A stretch of DNA of 64,000 bases from Gnetum montanum (GCA_015680685.1 MNCI01025343.1:272481-336480); one strand, 5' to 3'. Shown: positions 23,261-35,720, numbered from the stretch's first letter. The notes: generated by a model not told the origin, from the letters alone. Translations and numbers: made by a program.

Positions 23261-23918
23261 TGATGAATGGCGAGGTACCGCTACACTCAACCATACGAAT
23301 ACGAGTGTTACACGCACGATCTGGTCGAACTCCAAGGACTAAGTGCTTACGTGCCTTATGAAACACTTAAGGTTAATCAATCGTTGTCTTCCCAGACTTA
23401 CTTGTATTATCATGGTTGTATGGTTAAGTAAGTCTGAGGTACATGATTTTTATAACTTTTATCTTTTTATTGCCTATGCTAAGAGAGGAAAGGGTGAAGA
23501 GACTAAGTAACTAACTTTCACTAACTAAGCTTTAATCATCCTAGCATTAGTATCCATTCCCACTTGCTATACACACCCTGAACTAGTGCAACGCTACTGG
23601 GATTACCAAATGCTATTCGTTATTGGGTTACCAAGCGTAGCACACGTGCTCGAAGCAGTCATANGAATAAAGATCTGTTCACTTTGAGACTCCTACTACG
23701 GGCACATGGAAATTATTCTATCTCTGGAATGGTAAAACTACCAAAGTTTAGCTAAGGGTCTAGATCTAAATGAGGAAACAAGGAAAAGCCGCTTCTTATT
23801 TATAGAACTGGCGATGGGATGCGATATCGTGTACGCGATATTACAGGGGCCGACGCGATATCGTGGACACGATATCGCGTACACGATATTGCGGCCCATG
23901 TGATATCGTGTCCCATCA
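23261..23918 (-). repeat. 5' LTR of element A
   Basis: On the minus strand it starts TGATGGGACACGATATC and ends ATTCATCA. U3 contains at least six ATATC/GATAT palindromic words (23820-23910). The TATA box TATAAATAAG is at 23796-23805. A single N lies at 23665. Confidence 0.95.
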
Positions 23919-25506
23919 ATAATATAAGATACAAACCTTTTAAGTAATGAAATACTTCATCCTTGTGGGTTAGTAGAGGAATCCATGTGAAGTGAGAGTT
24001 TTCATTAACTATAAACTTGCAAAATGTTTGTGCCAATCATTAATCCAGGTGATCTTTGATGGACCAACCAAATCCATATGTAAAGGTTCTAGAAGCAAAG
24101 AGGTAGAAAGTTCATTTATAGCATGAAATAGAAATTTCTTTTTCTTAATGTTTTTAACATGTATTACAAACCCTGTCATTTTTGCTTTGAATGAGAGGAA
24201 GTCCATCAATGATCTAAGACAACTTAGGCAAACTTTCAAATTTAAAGTATGTTAACTATTTTACATCATAACTAGTAGTCTTCTAATTTTTTAAAAGGAA
24301 ACTTAATGTTATAATTAGAAAAATCATAATTATTAATGATATAGAAATTATGAGATCTTTTTCTGACAAATTTAATTACATTAGTCTTGATATCCTTGAT
24401 AATGTAATGATTAGATTTAAAGACAATTTCTTTTCCATTATTACATAGTTAACTTATGCTCAATAACTTATCACATAGTTAACTTAATTTTCATTAATTT
24501 GGATGGTTTAATCTTCATTTAAAATAGAGGTGAGAGCTTGCTTTCCTATAGAATTTACGTTTTCTTCTTTTCTTCTTCTTCTTGTCATAGAACATTCAAA
24601 TGAAACATGTTGAATTTCATGATAAATATAGCATTTATGTGTAACAAATCCCTTTTCCTTTTAGCCCTTTATCATTATCTTTTTGAGAGTTCCTTTTGGA
24701 GTATTTTCTATTCAAGGCCCTATTTAACTTTTTGGTTAGAAGACTAATTTCTTCATTAGAGTTTTCTTCATCCTTCTTGACACTTTTCAAGGAAAGTAGC
24801 TTCTTGTTGTTTTGACTTTCTTTGCTTGAATCCCCATGTCATAGAAAATTAAGCTTCCTTAAAGTTCTTCTATAGACATCTTAAAGAGATCTTTTGCTTA
24901 TAGAATAAGTGTCACTTTTGATTGAAGCCTATTTGGTAGAGATCAAAGAACTTGTAGTACAATTTTGGATTCCTTGATAATTTTCCTAGCCTTTAAGCTT
25001 GTTGATAAGTTTAATAATCCAAGAGATATAATATTTTATGATCTTATCTTTATTCATCTAAAGTTTTAAAATTTTTTAAATAAGGATTTAAGTATTTGTA
25101 GTTTTAACAACGCTAGTTCTTTCATGAGTGGCCTCCAAACTATCCTAGGATTTTCTGGTACTATTAAACATACACATCCAATTATCTTCTTATTAGGAAA
25201 GAGAATGATACAAAGCATTCACGGCCCTATCATTGGCCACATGAGAAATTTTCTTTTCATCAGTTCATTTAGATTCATCTTTGACTATTTTCATACCAAC
25301 ATTAGTTTGTATGGGATCAAAATAACCATGAACAACTTTAGATTAAATATATAAGTTAAGATTGTAAAAATATTTGCATAGAATTTTTCCAATAGCTATA
25401 ATTAGTCCCATGAAAGTAGGAGGTGTTATGAAAGAATGCTGCATCACACCTATCCATCTAGGGTTTACTCTTAAGGTTTTTACCCCTTTTGCTATAGAGT
25501 GATCAA
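23919..25506 (-). pseudogene. Copia element F: gag and integrase N-terminal half
   Basis: On the minus strand, 24239-23924 encodes the pre-integrase and the start of the core: LEPLHMDLVGPSKI (first catalytic Asp), then HFTWIPLLTHKDEVF. Further upstream, near 24640-24590, is a decayed zinc knuckle, CYIYHEIQHVSFEC, in which the second cysteine of C-X2-C-X4-H-X4-C is tyrosine. The stretch 24700-25506 is in gag position, is riddled with stops and shows no clear capsid motif. Element A interrupts the integrase at 23918. Confidence 0.75.
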
Positions 25507-25520
25507 ACTGTAATACCACA
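25507..25520 (-). promoter_or_regulatory. Primer-binding site of copia F
   Basis: The minus strand reads TGTGGTATTACAGTTTGATC next to the LTR end. It resembles the initiator-Met primer site (TGGTATCAGAGC) followed by the TTTGATC often seen in SIRE-like copia leaders. It is degenerate. Confidence 0.55.
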
Positions 25521-26683
25521 TGTAGCTCCAAAGACATAAGGTTCGTTGATCAAGAGGTGTAAAAAAAATCAAATTCTAACCTTATGGTTCAATAAATAAG
25601 AAATCTAGGTTATTAAATAATTAAAGTGAAAACAAAAACTAAAATGAAAGCATGAATATACCAGATTTTTATAGCGATTCGACTTGGCTTTATTCCATTC
25701 ATAGAGGTGCAATAGCCTTCTCTTTCCTTGGTTCTATTCTGCTTTAGAAAAACTTCATCTATGTTGGTTTATGGGTTATCAATTTCCCTTCATCATTAGT
25801 TTATAGGTTGCCAATCTCTCACATACAACCATTAAGGTAAACCCTCACCCACACACAAAGATTAGAAATTCTTAAAGGTATTGTATGATATAATCTAGAT
25901 CTCAAGAGATCATGAACATTCACTTCGATGAAGAGAAAATAAGAAGAGGAATGAGAAAAATATTTTTAGAGGAGAAGCCTGTACAACAAGGGATCTTGTA
26001 TGGATTACTAGAATCTCATTAATAATTACTTATCATATGTGAATAATACTTACTTTCCCTAAGTATTTCTTGCTTGTATATTCTTTCTTGAATCTTGAGG
26101 TTGCCTTTTATTGTCATGCTCATACAATGACTAGTTTTTGAGTTTTCCAATTTAATTTTTTTGATGTCATCCTTGGTAGGTTGAACTATGACTAGCTTAG
26201 TCAACCTATGTTTTTTTTCTGGTTTACCTATTAGGTGATCCCTATAAAGTGAGTAGTCTTAGCTTGGTTGACCCTAATCAAAACCAATTATCTTAAAAAT
26301 TGCATTTTTTCTATTATTAAGTCTAAAGTCAGTTGACCTATCTTAAGTTGGTTAACCTATTTGGAGGATTATCAACCTGATAAGTATATTTTTTATTGAT
26401 TGCTAAGTCTTGCTAGCATTTAGAATGATCAACCTATTAAAGATGTCATTTTTAGCTTTTGAACTTTGTCAGCTTTTGGATTGTTTGACCTATGAAGTGT
26501 GCATTGTGAAAATTAAATATTCTTATAGGTGGTTATTTGAAGCTTGCAATGGTAGATCTAACAAGTATATTACAATAAATAAAACTTAGAAAAACACCAT
26601 TGTGAGGCTATGAAACCATGAACAACCATATGAGATAAGTAGCATGATGGCAAGATGTAGCAATTTATCATTTTAAATCATCA
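25521..26683 (-). mobile_element. 5' LTR of copia F
   Basis: An LTR of about 1.16 kb with TG/CA ends (minus: TGATGATTTAAAATG to GGAGCTACA). From 25806 upward it aligns with 5764-6600. The minus-strand TATA box CTATAAAAATC lies near 25666-25673, giving a U3 of about 1 kb. That U3 (26180-26530) holds repeated GGTTGAC(C), GGTCAACC-like and GTCAACCTA words. G-element sequence starts directly above it. Confidence 0.7.
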
Positions 26684-26794
26684 AATTGATCAAAAAGAGA
26701 AGAAGACTTTATAAATAAAAATTTTAGAGGCTTTTGCATCAAACAATGGATCTTTCATTAAAGAACATATGGCTATAGTCCTAATGCTATGGAA

Positions 26795-28890
26795 TTATTA
26801 AAAGGAAAAATAGAACCCTTTTAGACATGATGATATGTCGCCTCAAAAATGCATTTTTTTCAAATGGATATTAGAGTATGGTGATAATCATGCCCACATA
26901 CATCACAAATAGAGTTATTAGCAACAAAAACAAAGATAAATCTCTACATGATTTATTGTATAGGAAAATTTGTCATATTAGCCATATGAAGGCATTTAGT
27001 TGTCATTGCTATGTTAAGATTCCAAAGCAAATTAGAGACAAATTAGATAATATAGGAAGAAAGTGCATATTCATTGGTTATGACTAAAAAACCTCATCAT
27101 ATAGATGTTATGATCTAAAAGAACAAGTGGTACTCATTACATGATGTAATTTTTCTTGAAGACAAATTTGAAGCAACTAATTTTTAGCAATACAATAAAA
27201 AAGCAAACAACCAACTCAATCCAAAATCATGGATTCAAAGAGACCATCTTCAAATAGAACTGCTAGATACAAATTTGTAAGGAAGGATAACTAGATCGAG
27301 TGTTATTGCTAACATGCCATAGCCCTCACATAAGAACCAAAGAACATTGAAGAAGCTTTGAAGATTAAAGCTTGGAAGGATGCTATGGATAATGAATATG
27401 AAGTTATTATAAAAAATAAGACCTAAAAATTAATTGATAAATCAAAAGAAAAAAGTGATTAATTAAAAATGGTTTCATAAAATCAAATTTAATAAAAAAG
27501 AAGAGATAATCAAACATAAGGAATGACTAGTGTCAAGAGGTTTCAAACAAAAGAAACACATTGAATATGAGAAGATTTTTGCACTAGTAGCAAGATTTGA
27601 AATAATTAAACTTATTCTTTTCATTGCTTATCATCATGACATTAGAGTCCATCAAATGAATGCAAAGTTAGAATTTCTTAATGGCAACATTGATGAAGAA
27701 GTCTATCTCTATCAACTAGAAGGATATATCATTAAATTAAGAGAAGAAAAAGTTTACAAATTGAACATAGCCTTGCATGGGCTAAAGTAATATGCTAGAA
27801 CATGGTTTGATAGGATCAATGACTACTTGCTAAAAAAATGATATTCATCTTGCATATTTGAACATACCTTATATTACAAGCATGAAAACGAGTTGTTCAT
27901 CATAATCTCACTCTATGTGGATATTATCATATTTACAATAACAAATAGTAATATGATAGAAGAATTAAAATCAAATATAAAAAGTGAATTTGAAATAAAA
28001 AACTTAGAAGAACTGATGTATTTTCTTGAAATACAAGTTGATCTAGTTAATGTGGTTATCAAAGTCCATGAAAAAAAAACATGTCGCTTTTATTTTACAA
28101 AAACACATTATTAGTAGAGAAGAAATCATCAAATCTTCTAAACCTCACAACTTAAAGTTAGAAAATGAGGACAATATAACTCTTGTAGATGTAACTCTAC
28201 ATAGAAGCATGATTGGAGCATTAAGATTTCTTTGTCACATAAGAGTGGACATAGAATTTGTCACTTCCTTCCTATCATGATTTATGTAAGAACATAAACA
28301 GTCCCATTTTAATGTAGTTATGTGCTAAAATACATAAAAGACACCACAGATCATGGACTTATTTATACCAAAGGAAATGGTTAATTGCATGCCTACTTAA
28401 ATGTTGATTGGTTGGGAGAAGGGGAAGACAATGATGATAGAAATTCTACATTAGAAGCCATAATATTTCATGGAAATAATGCAATATATTTAATATTAAA
28501 GAATAAAATGTCAAGTAGCCTCTTAACTTGGGTAGTTAAATTTAGAGAAATGAATAAGTGCATTCAACACATTCTTTGTCTTAGGAATCTCTTGAAACAT
28601 CTAGGGTTTCAAATTGAGCTTCCTATTAATCTATCATGTGATAATACAATAGCTATTCAATTATTTAAAAAGCATGTGAATCATAAAAAATCAAAGCATA
28701 TTAATATAAAATATTATTTCATAAAGTAAGAAGTAAAGAAGGAAAACATGAAGCCCATTCATGTCAATTCTAATTATCAACTTGTTGATTTACTAACCAA
28801 ATCTCTTTTACCCTATAAGATTGAACATCTTAACAATAGTATAAGAGTATTAAAGATCAAAGACCAAGATAAAGCTCTTTCATGTTAACT
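26795..28890 (+). pseudogene. Copia element G pol remnant (integrase end, RT, RNase H)
   Basis: Plus-strand blocks in order: integrase C-part TYITNRV...HDLLYRKICHISH and CYVKIPKQIR...CIFIGYD (26878-27087); RT SRGFKQKKHIEYEKIFALVARFE and FLNGNIDEEVYL (27530-27790); LYVDIIIFT (27893-27950), in which YVDD is YVDI; RNase H DWLGEGEDNDDRNST (28400-28450); CDNTIAIQLFKK and HINIKYYFIK (28640-28729). The tail LVDLLTKSL ends near 28888. The 5' half, including gag and the integrase core, is absent: F's LTR abuts it at 26683. It is opposite in orientation to F and not functional. Confidence 0.85.
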
Positions 28891-29345
28891 TAAAAAAGGG
28901 ATTTTTACATGCAAAAAGACTTTATCATCATTCAAATATAAAGACCATGAAGATATGAAAAGGTATTTCTTATAATTTGCACTTTAGAAGTTAATGTCAT
29001 GTTATGACAATCTTGTCTTTGGTTAATGATAGGATAAAAATATAAAATTCAATTTTTTTTTTCATTTTGTTATGAATTGATGGCTAGATGTACTTTAAAA
29101 AAATTCCAATTCATATTTTTTTTGGATTTTTTAAAGGTTGGAAGTAATAAGGTAAAGTTGGTTAATGTTTCCTAGAATGATTGTATTGTTTTTATAAATT
29201 GAAGAGCCTCTTCATCATGTAATACTCCTGATTTTTTATAATATAGGTGCTATATAGTTTTTCAAGCTTAAAAGTTATTTCATTAATAAATTTTTTTATT
29301 CACATATCACCATTTTGTATTTCATAAACTTTCATTATTTTATCA
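28891..29345 (+). other. Probable 3' end or LTR remnant of copia G
   Basis: After the pol end a purine run (AAAAAAGGGA, 28892-28901) resembles a polypurine tract. A TATA-like TTTTATAAATTG lies near 29190, with GCCTCTTCATCATGTAATACT downstream, as in an LTR promoter. No second copy exists in the window, so the boundaries are unsupported. Confidence 0.4.
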
Positions 29346-30305
29346 TGGAGCAAATTCGCTCGAATAGCAAATAATCTTCAGACCTAATAAAATAGAATAT
29401 TATGAAAGACAGATCAATATGCTAGAAAAAAAGAACACTAGCTATCTTCAATTACTAAAAAGAAGATTGCAACAATTTTTCTTAACCCACAAATCATACA
29501 AAACACTCTGAACACTCAAATGATGCTATAAAGTAGGAGGCTCTACAACCATACAATGGCTATTCTCAATGCAAGGCAGAACTAATAGAGAATCTCTTCC
29601 ACAACTAAGGACTGAGATATCAACACACAAGCAAGACACAAGAACACATAGGATAATACACCATAGAATTAACCTTGGAGATATAACCACACATGCACTC
29701 ACTTAATGTGCTTTCTTTATTCTTGTCACATATTAGCTCACATCTCATGAGCTCTCTCCATGACATGTCATGAAGAATTACATTAATATTTATTGACAAA
29801 GAGAAGATAAGAAACCTAGAAATATTTTTCCAACTTAACATGAGGATCTTAGACTATTTCTATCTTTTCCTCCCTCTTCTTAGCTATTTTTCAAATTGAA
29901 ATTATTAATTTCAGAAGTTTTCCTACTCATTTGGATCATCTTTAGTCTTTTCTAGGCATCTTATTAACAAACATAACTTGTAGGTGGGACATCTCACTAG
30001 GATGTGAGACATCTCTAGGGTAGCTAAGATGTCTCATCCATATGTGAGACATCTCAATGAGGATATCTCCCAATCTTTGGAATGTCCGAACTTAGACTAA
30101 AACGTGTCACTTACTTTTGGGATGTCTTACTTGAGACTTTTGCTACACAGTTGAGACATCTTCCTTGAATCTATGATGTCTCTTGTAAGGTCTCTATACT
30201 CAGTAGAGACATCTCTCTAATTCCCTAGATGTCTCTATAGCCTCTTTAAAGTTTCCAAAACCACTTATAGGAAAAAATCAAGAGAATCAAAGAGGTATCC
30301 CTACA
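29346..30305 (-). mobile_element. Putative 3' LTR of gypsy element I
   Basis: On the minus strand, AAGGGTGGGAGAGCTAG (polypurine-like) precedes TGTAGGGATACC at 30305. The low end TGGAGCAAATTCGCTC gives a CA terminus at 29346. Between 29985 and 30240 lie about nine GAGACATCT / AGATGTCTC words on both strands. No partner LTR is present, so the ends are tentative. It follows the integrase C-terminus at 30559-30900 in the expected order. Confidence 0.55.
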
Positions 30306-30558
30306 CTAGCTCTCCCACCCTTCAAAAAGTGAACTTATGTGAATAAGGTAGTAAGGGTTGAAGTGATCTCTCACTTAATAAGTTTGATCTTATGGACTTA
30401 TACAACATCATTTGTGAATTGATCCTCCCAATGGATCAAGTACTCATGCCTCTTCACTTCTTGAGTGCTTGAAGCTTTCCTTTGCTTACATATGGTTACC
30501 TTCCTTTCCATTGAAGGCTTGGACTGATTAATAGCCCCTTCAACTTATCAATACTACC

Positions 30559-30900
30559 CTATATGGTTTCATCATCAGTTGGTCCATGATAGTGCACAAG
30601 ATCTTGAAAATTAAATACAAAAGACTTTCCAACATTGTTTTGTAAATCAATCTCAAAAGCATTATCATTGTTCTTGGACTTAATTTTAAAAGGCCCCATC
30701 TTCTTGGCTTTTAACTTAGAGAAGTTGACACCTATTGAACTCTTCTTGTTCAAGTGCATTCAAACCAAGTCACGAATATAAAATTTAGCTAATGTTTGCC
30801 CTCATTTCTCTTGATCATTCTCTTTTTAGCCTTCTTCTCAAGATTTGATTTTACTTATGCATGGAGATCCCTCATTTATTGCACAAAATCCAGTGGCTAC
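30559..30900 (-). pseudogene. Ty3/gypsy integrase C-terminal fragment (element I)
   Basis: On the minus strand RDLHAQ-like and KSNLEKKAKK blocks (about 30870-30820) are followed, in a clean frame from 30759, by MHLNKKSSIGVNFSKLKAKKMGP-type sequence with KAKKMGPFKI, NDNAFEI, FVFNFQDL and HYHGP. This is the C-terminal domain after the integrase core in gypsy elements (LRKERFP...KLKPKKYGPYKI...DL). The core and RT are absent, and diverged repeats abut upstream. Confidence 0.75.
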
Positions 30901-31693
30901 AAGGATTTCTCATGGATTTCTCTTGTTACCACTTGGCCATGATCAGTGACATATTTCTATAGAGGATGGTTAGGCTTGTCATGTCCATGGTAAGCTAGTC
31001 CTACTAACGATGACTTGTCATGATGCTTGGTAGTAGTGCTCTAGCAATGACATAGCTAGGATGGCCCTGCTAGAGTGTGGTGCCTAGGAAGAATGGTACA
31101 TGATAATAGGACATGGAGAACATGAAAAAAAGTATAGTAGCATGCAAGAAGTGCTATAGAAATGATGGTGTGAACTGCATGGGACAATGACATGTACTAT
31201 GAAGGAAGGAAGAAACAATGCATAGTGGTGCAAGGAAGATAGTGTAACATAGCAAGTTGCATACAAAGTGCAATTGCAACAAAGGGCCATGAATGTATTG
31301 GCTGCAAGGATTTCTCTTATTGTTGCTTGACCATAATCAATGACTTGGTGCTATGGAGTATGGCACTAAAGTGCAGTGCATGTAGGCAAGTATGACCAAA
31401 TTCAACGCAATAGCAAGACGTGGTGCTTGGTAAGGACAAAGAAATATGATAGTTTCTAAAGAGAATGAAATAGAGGATAATGGCACACAGGTAGGGGTAA
31501 AGGAAAAATTACATGGGCTGCATAGGAAGGCAACATTCATGGTGGAGGAAGGGTAAAATAGTAAATAGTGGTAGAAGGAATGTAGTTAGTTGTGGTAGAG
31601 GTGCATGACTATGGAAACCATGAGGATTTTTCTGATTGTAGCTTAATCACAATTGGTGGCCTACCACTATGGAGGATAATGAGGGTGCCCATA
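30890..31693. repeat. Diverged long repeats, 300-400 bp spacing
   Basis: The phrase GGCT(A/G)CAAGGATTTCTC, then CTTG(G/A)CCAT(G/A)ATCA(G/A)TGAC, occurs near 30895 and 31300. A weaker copy (GAGGATTTTTCTGATTG, GGTGGCCTACCACTATGGAGG) lies near 31617, and a related phrase near 58740 (GTGGTGGCCTACCATAGCC) lies beyond element B. B appears to have inserted into this repeat field. The repeats are noncoding. Confidence 0.5.
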
Positions 31694-31698
31694 CTTGT

Positions 31699-32523
31699 TG
31701 ATGAGTAGCAAGGTACCCCTATGCCCAACCATATGAATCACTAAGGCATTACGCATGATCCGATCAAATTCTGTGGACCTATAATTATCTTGTACACTAG
31801 TTTCTCTAGGAAGTAAAATAGTTTTGAGAATGTTGATTATCTTCTCAACTACACTTTTGAGGTTTAAGGGTATGGTTTAAGTGTAACTGAGGTATAACAA
31901 TTTTTATCATTTTATATTTTATGGATGTAATTGCCTACAACAAAAATAAAGAGTTGAGTAGATAAAAGACTAAATTATCTATTACCTAGCTAGCCTAACA
32001 CAAGTAATGACCCACTTTTCTAAACACATCTTGAACATATATAGCACTATTGGGCTACCAAATGTTAAGTGTTTTTGGGTTACCAAGTACTATATGCAAC
32101 GTTCATTAATTTTTGGAAATAAATTGCTTAATTAAATGCATTAAAGTAAAGATCAAGAAAGTAAAATGCAATAAAGAAAATATTAAGCTATTCTCAATGC
32201 TGCAAGGATTTTTAAAAGAGTTTATTTTATTTCCATCACATTGCTGCATTCAAGTACTTCAATGCTCAAATAAAGAACTACACACACTTCAGACTCCTTC
32301 TGCGAGCACTCAGAGATATTGTAACTCTAAGGAAAAGAAATGGTAAGAGCTTCGCTACCTTGCTTGAAAACTAAACTGAAAACTAATTCAAAACTTAAAA
32401 ACTAACTTAAAATGGAAGCCTAGGTGTAGTATTTATAGACTTGGGAAATATACGCTAACATTAGATATGCGATGTTAGACTAAGGCCTTGACATCATGGG
32501 TAACAAAAAATGCATGTTCATCA
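31699..32523 (-). repeat. 3' LTR of element B
   Basis: It aligns with 57831-58715, including the stretch CCTATGCCCAACCATATGAAT, the roughly 100-bp block around 32110-32180, and TGTAGTATTTATAGACTTGG, which gives the minus-strand TATA box TATAAATAC at about 32430-32438. The 5' copy is longer by a stretch of GATGTCATG and AACGTTGT words near its U3 end. Confidence 0.95.
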
Positions 32524-32536
32524 TACCCCCATGACT
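32524..32536 (-). promoter_or_regulatory. Polypurine tract of element B
   Basis: The minus strand reads AGTCATGGGGGTA before the 3' LTR, as in element A. Confidence 0.8.
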
Positions 32537-34760
32537 AAATGAAAACTCATCCTTGAGTTAAGAAGAGGAGGAACAAGTTCTATAAAATATAACATATTGG
32601 GTAGGTATGGCATTGTTGACTCTCACACAACTGACTTAGATGGAATAGACATACAAACTTTCAGTGCCAAAGTGTATGGAATTACAATTTTCACAACATT
32701 GGATGTTCATGACAAGAGAAGTAAACATCCTAGATGACACTGACATCCAACACCTCTTGGTAGTAGAAGAATGAGAGAGAGAGAAGAGATCCTTCAATCA
32801 TGAACAATCCTCATTATGTGGTACTGCTACATCATCCTTGGTGACAATAGTCCCGCTTCCATTCCATGCTTCCCACTACAATCACAATAGAATCAAGGAT
32901 TAATATAATGTGTAAGATATAGTGGTTAAATGCTTTGTCTCATTAGTGGTTACACTCAGCTAAGTTGTGATTGTGGTAGATTGATTCTTTAAATAGTGTT
33001 AGTGAGAAGGCTAACAAATAAGGTCAAATAACTAAGCATTTTAGTAAATTCGAAAAAGTTGAACACAAGGAAATAGTTGAAGGGCGCATAAGAATTCACA
33101 GCAATGAAAAGAAGAATTCACTAAAAGCTATTGTGAAGATGTGTACAATTGGATGTCATTGATGGGCTAAACAAATAGGATTTGATTGTAAGAGTGTCTA
33201 AGGATAAAGAATTTAACTAACCCAACCAAAAGATATGGAAGTGGGTCCTCCCCAAAGTAGGCATAGGCCTTTTATGCCCTTGCATAACTTCAAACCAAAG
33301 AGTCTGTGGGCTCTGTGGATGATTAATGGTTATAAAAGGTTAAGTACAAAAACCCAGAAGAAACTAACTAAGAATTCTGACACATAAAACCAAGACATCA
33401 AACCAAAACATGAAATCAGTAGTGATGTGAGACATGGAAAGCATAGATGGATGAGAGAGTGTGTGGAATGGAGTTCCTAATTAAGGTCACATGAAGTCCC
33501 TTATGGATTTTGCAGTTAAATGACTTGATAGGATCCATCCTTAGTCCAAACCAAAACCAACCACGTTTAGTAACTTTGCATCGACATTCTAAGACCAATC
33601 CATCCCCTAAGACATAAGAGTGCTCCCACAAAACAACCATCGTTCCTTATTAGAGAAGAAGTAGGAAGTGAGGAAGGGCCTTAGAGGGGACTAGTCCCAT
33701 AACTAGTGCTTGTAGCCCATTTATGTTCTCTAAGGGTTGTGCTCTAAATTCCCATTATTTTATATTTTTTTTGTAATGGGAACCACACCATGCAAAGACA
33801 CATACATTTATTTGTCCAAGGGGTGTGCTTTGAATCCTCATCCTTCTTCTTTTTTTTTCTTTGATGAGAATCATACCATGCGAGGACACATGTATTTATT
33901 CTATCCAAGGGATGTGCTTTAAATTCTCATTGCTTTTTCATTTTTTTGAATGAGAACCATACCATGCACGGACTTATTCAACTTCCTTTATTGAATGGAA
34001 TGGAATGGTAAGAAGTCCATGAAAACACACATTCACCCAGGCAACCAAAAAAGCACAAAGAATACTGAATTCCCTTCAAGCCACACCTTGTTCAAAACTT
34101 TTGATCCTTCCCAATTCTGTAAACTACCAAAGTCGCAAATTTATTTACATTTTATTAATAAAAAAGGGACTGCACATTACCAAAACAAGAAAAACCATAG
34201 AGTTTGTGGATGGATGGATGTCATGGACTCACTACATGTTACATGAAAAGAAACCATGTCCTAATTATCAATAACAAAATTCAAAGCCAAAAACTAGACA
34301 CCAACAATCAAATAACAAAAATAGTACATACCACCATCACATATGCATTACCAATGTGCCTAGAACTTATTAACAAAAAGTTAGAAAATCACACAAAATA
34401 AAAGAAAATATAGAAGCAAGTGTAAACTATTTAAGAAATATCAAATGTACTAATGATGGTGTAAAACAAAAATTAGAAAAGAATAATAACATAAAAATAA
34501 AAAGATGTAAAACAAAGAACATGTAAAACAAAAAGTTGTAAAATAAAAAAGTTGAAAAACTAAGGAGCTATTTAAATGATTAGCATGGTTGGCCATCTCT
34601 CCCATGACTAAGTTGAGAGGAGGAGATCTGAAATATTGAGCATGGTTGTCCATTGGATGAGGTGCTTATTGTGTTAGCTGGCGTATGCTCATGGAAAGGT
34701 TTAATTTTTTGGATGATGACCAACTATTTTTTGTTTGGGCTCTCAGGTTTATAGATCATC
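32537..34760 (-). other. 3' noncoding region of element B with three-copy tandem block
   Basis: Colinear with 15781-17575 of A. From 33725 to 33980 a unit of about 85 bp is present three times. Each unit holds a GTGCT(T/C)TAAATT(C)-type phrase, a T-rich run, and GA(G/A)AACCA(C/T)ACCATGC(A/G). Element A has one such unit (17030-17115). I see no env-like protein. Confidence 0.65.
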
Positions 34761-34769
34761 ATGGCTCTT

Positions 34770-35720
34770 GAAGGGAAAGTCTCATAAATGATATAAGGTC
34801 CTTCCCACAGTGTTTGGAACTTAGTTCGTTGAGGCACATGAGTGGGGTTCCAATAAAAAACCTTATCTCCTAGTTAAAATTTGACTTTTCTAATTTTTAG
34901 GTTATGACGCTTTTTGTTATAGGCCTTGTGCAACTTGTTAGATGATAAGGCTACTAATAGATTTTTTTCTAGCATGTTGAGATTCATTAGTCATTCTTTT
35001 TAGGCTAAACTTAAGTCAAGGTCAAGGTTACAAGCTATTGAAAGTGTATAGAGTTTAGATTGAATAGGAAGTATTTGTAGTTTGCCGTACATAAGCTCAT
35101 AGGTGGAGTAGCCTATAGGAAGTTTCCAAGTTGAGCGATAGGCCCAAAGGGAATCATTCAGTTTTGTGTTCTAGTCCTTCCTATACTTGCTAACAATTCT
35201 TATTAGTATTCTTGTAATTTCCCTATTAGTAACCTCATCTTGACCATTAGCTTGAGGATGGTAAGGTGTTGTGAGATTATGTTCAACCCCCAAGTGTTGA
35301 ATAAGCTTTCAAAAAGTGGTGCCTATAAAATGAGTTCCATTGTAAAAAATTAATGCATGTGGCACACCAAACCTATTTACAACATTTTGTTGTATAAATT
35401 AAGTAGTAGTAGAGGATGTATAGTCAGTGATGGATATTGCCTTTGCCCACTTCATACAATAGTCAACAGTGATTATGATTTACACCTTTCCATTTGGCAT
35501 GGGTGTGATGGGACCTATGAAATCAATGTCCCAGATGTTGAATGGTTCTAGTGGTTAAATCCATTGTTGAGATCCCTCCATTCAAGCAGTCATTCCACCA
35601 TGTCATTGGCATTGTTCACAAGAACGGATGACTTGGTGAGCATCCCTAAACAATGTTGGCCAATAGTACCTTGCCATTAGAATTTTAATGGCTATGTGTC
35701 TCCTAGCATAGTGTCCTCCA
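34770..35720 (-). pseudogene. Element B integrase
   Basis: Minus-strand motifs: IWDIDFIGPITPMPNGK (about 35535-35485) with the first core Asp, and VDYCMKWAKAI. Next is VNRFGVPHALIFYNGTHF (about 35385-35330), where the second core Asp of SDNGTHF is Tyr. TTPYHPQANGQDEVTNREI (about 35260-35205) has the Glu kept. The C-terminal stretch includes LWAYRSTWK, then DKVFYWN and WEGPYII near 34800. It is the DDE integrase that would insert element cDNA, inactive through the D-to-Y change and stops. Confidence 0.85.

Larger units (their letters stand above)
15137..23918 (-). mobile_element. Athila-like element A, non-autonomous (gag-protease only)
   Basis: An 8.8-kb Ty3/gypsy element on the minus strand with 5' LTR 23261-23918, tRNA-Asp primer site, gag, protease, a long 3' region, polypurine tract and 3' LTR 15137-15767. 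Flanking target duplications are GTAAT (15132-15136) and ATAAT (23919-23923), one mismatch. It interrupts the integrase of copia F. Aligned with its relative B, the RT-RNase H-integrase block (about 34.7-37.4 kb in B) is missing. A 2.15-kb solo LTR sits where that block would join. Confidence 0.9.
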
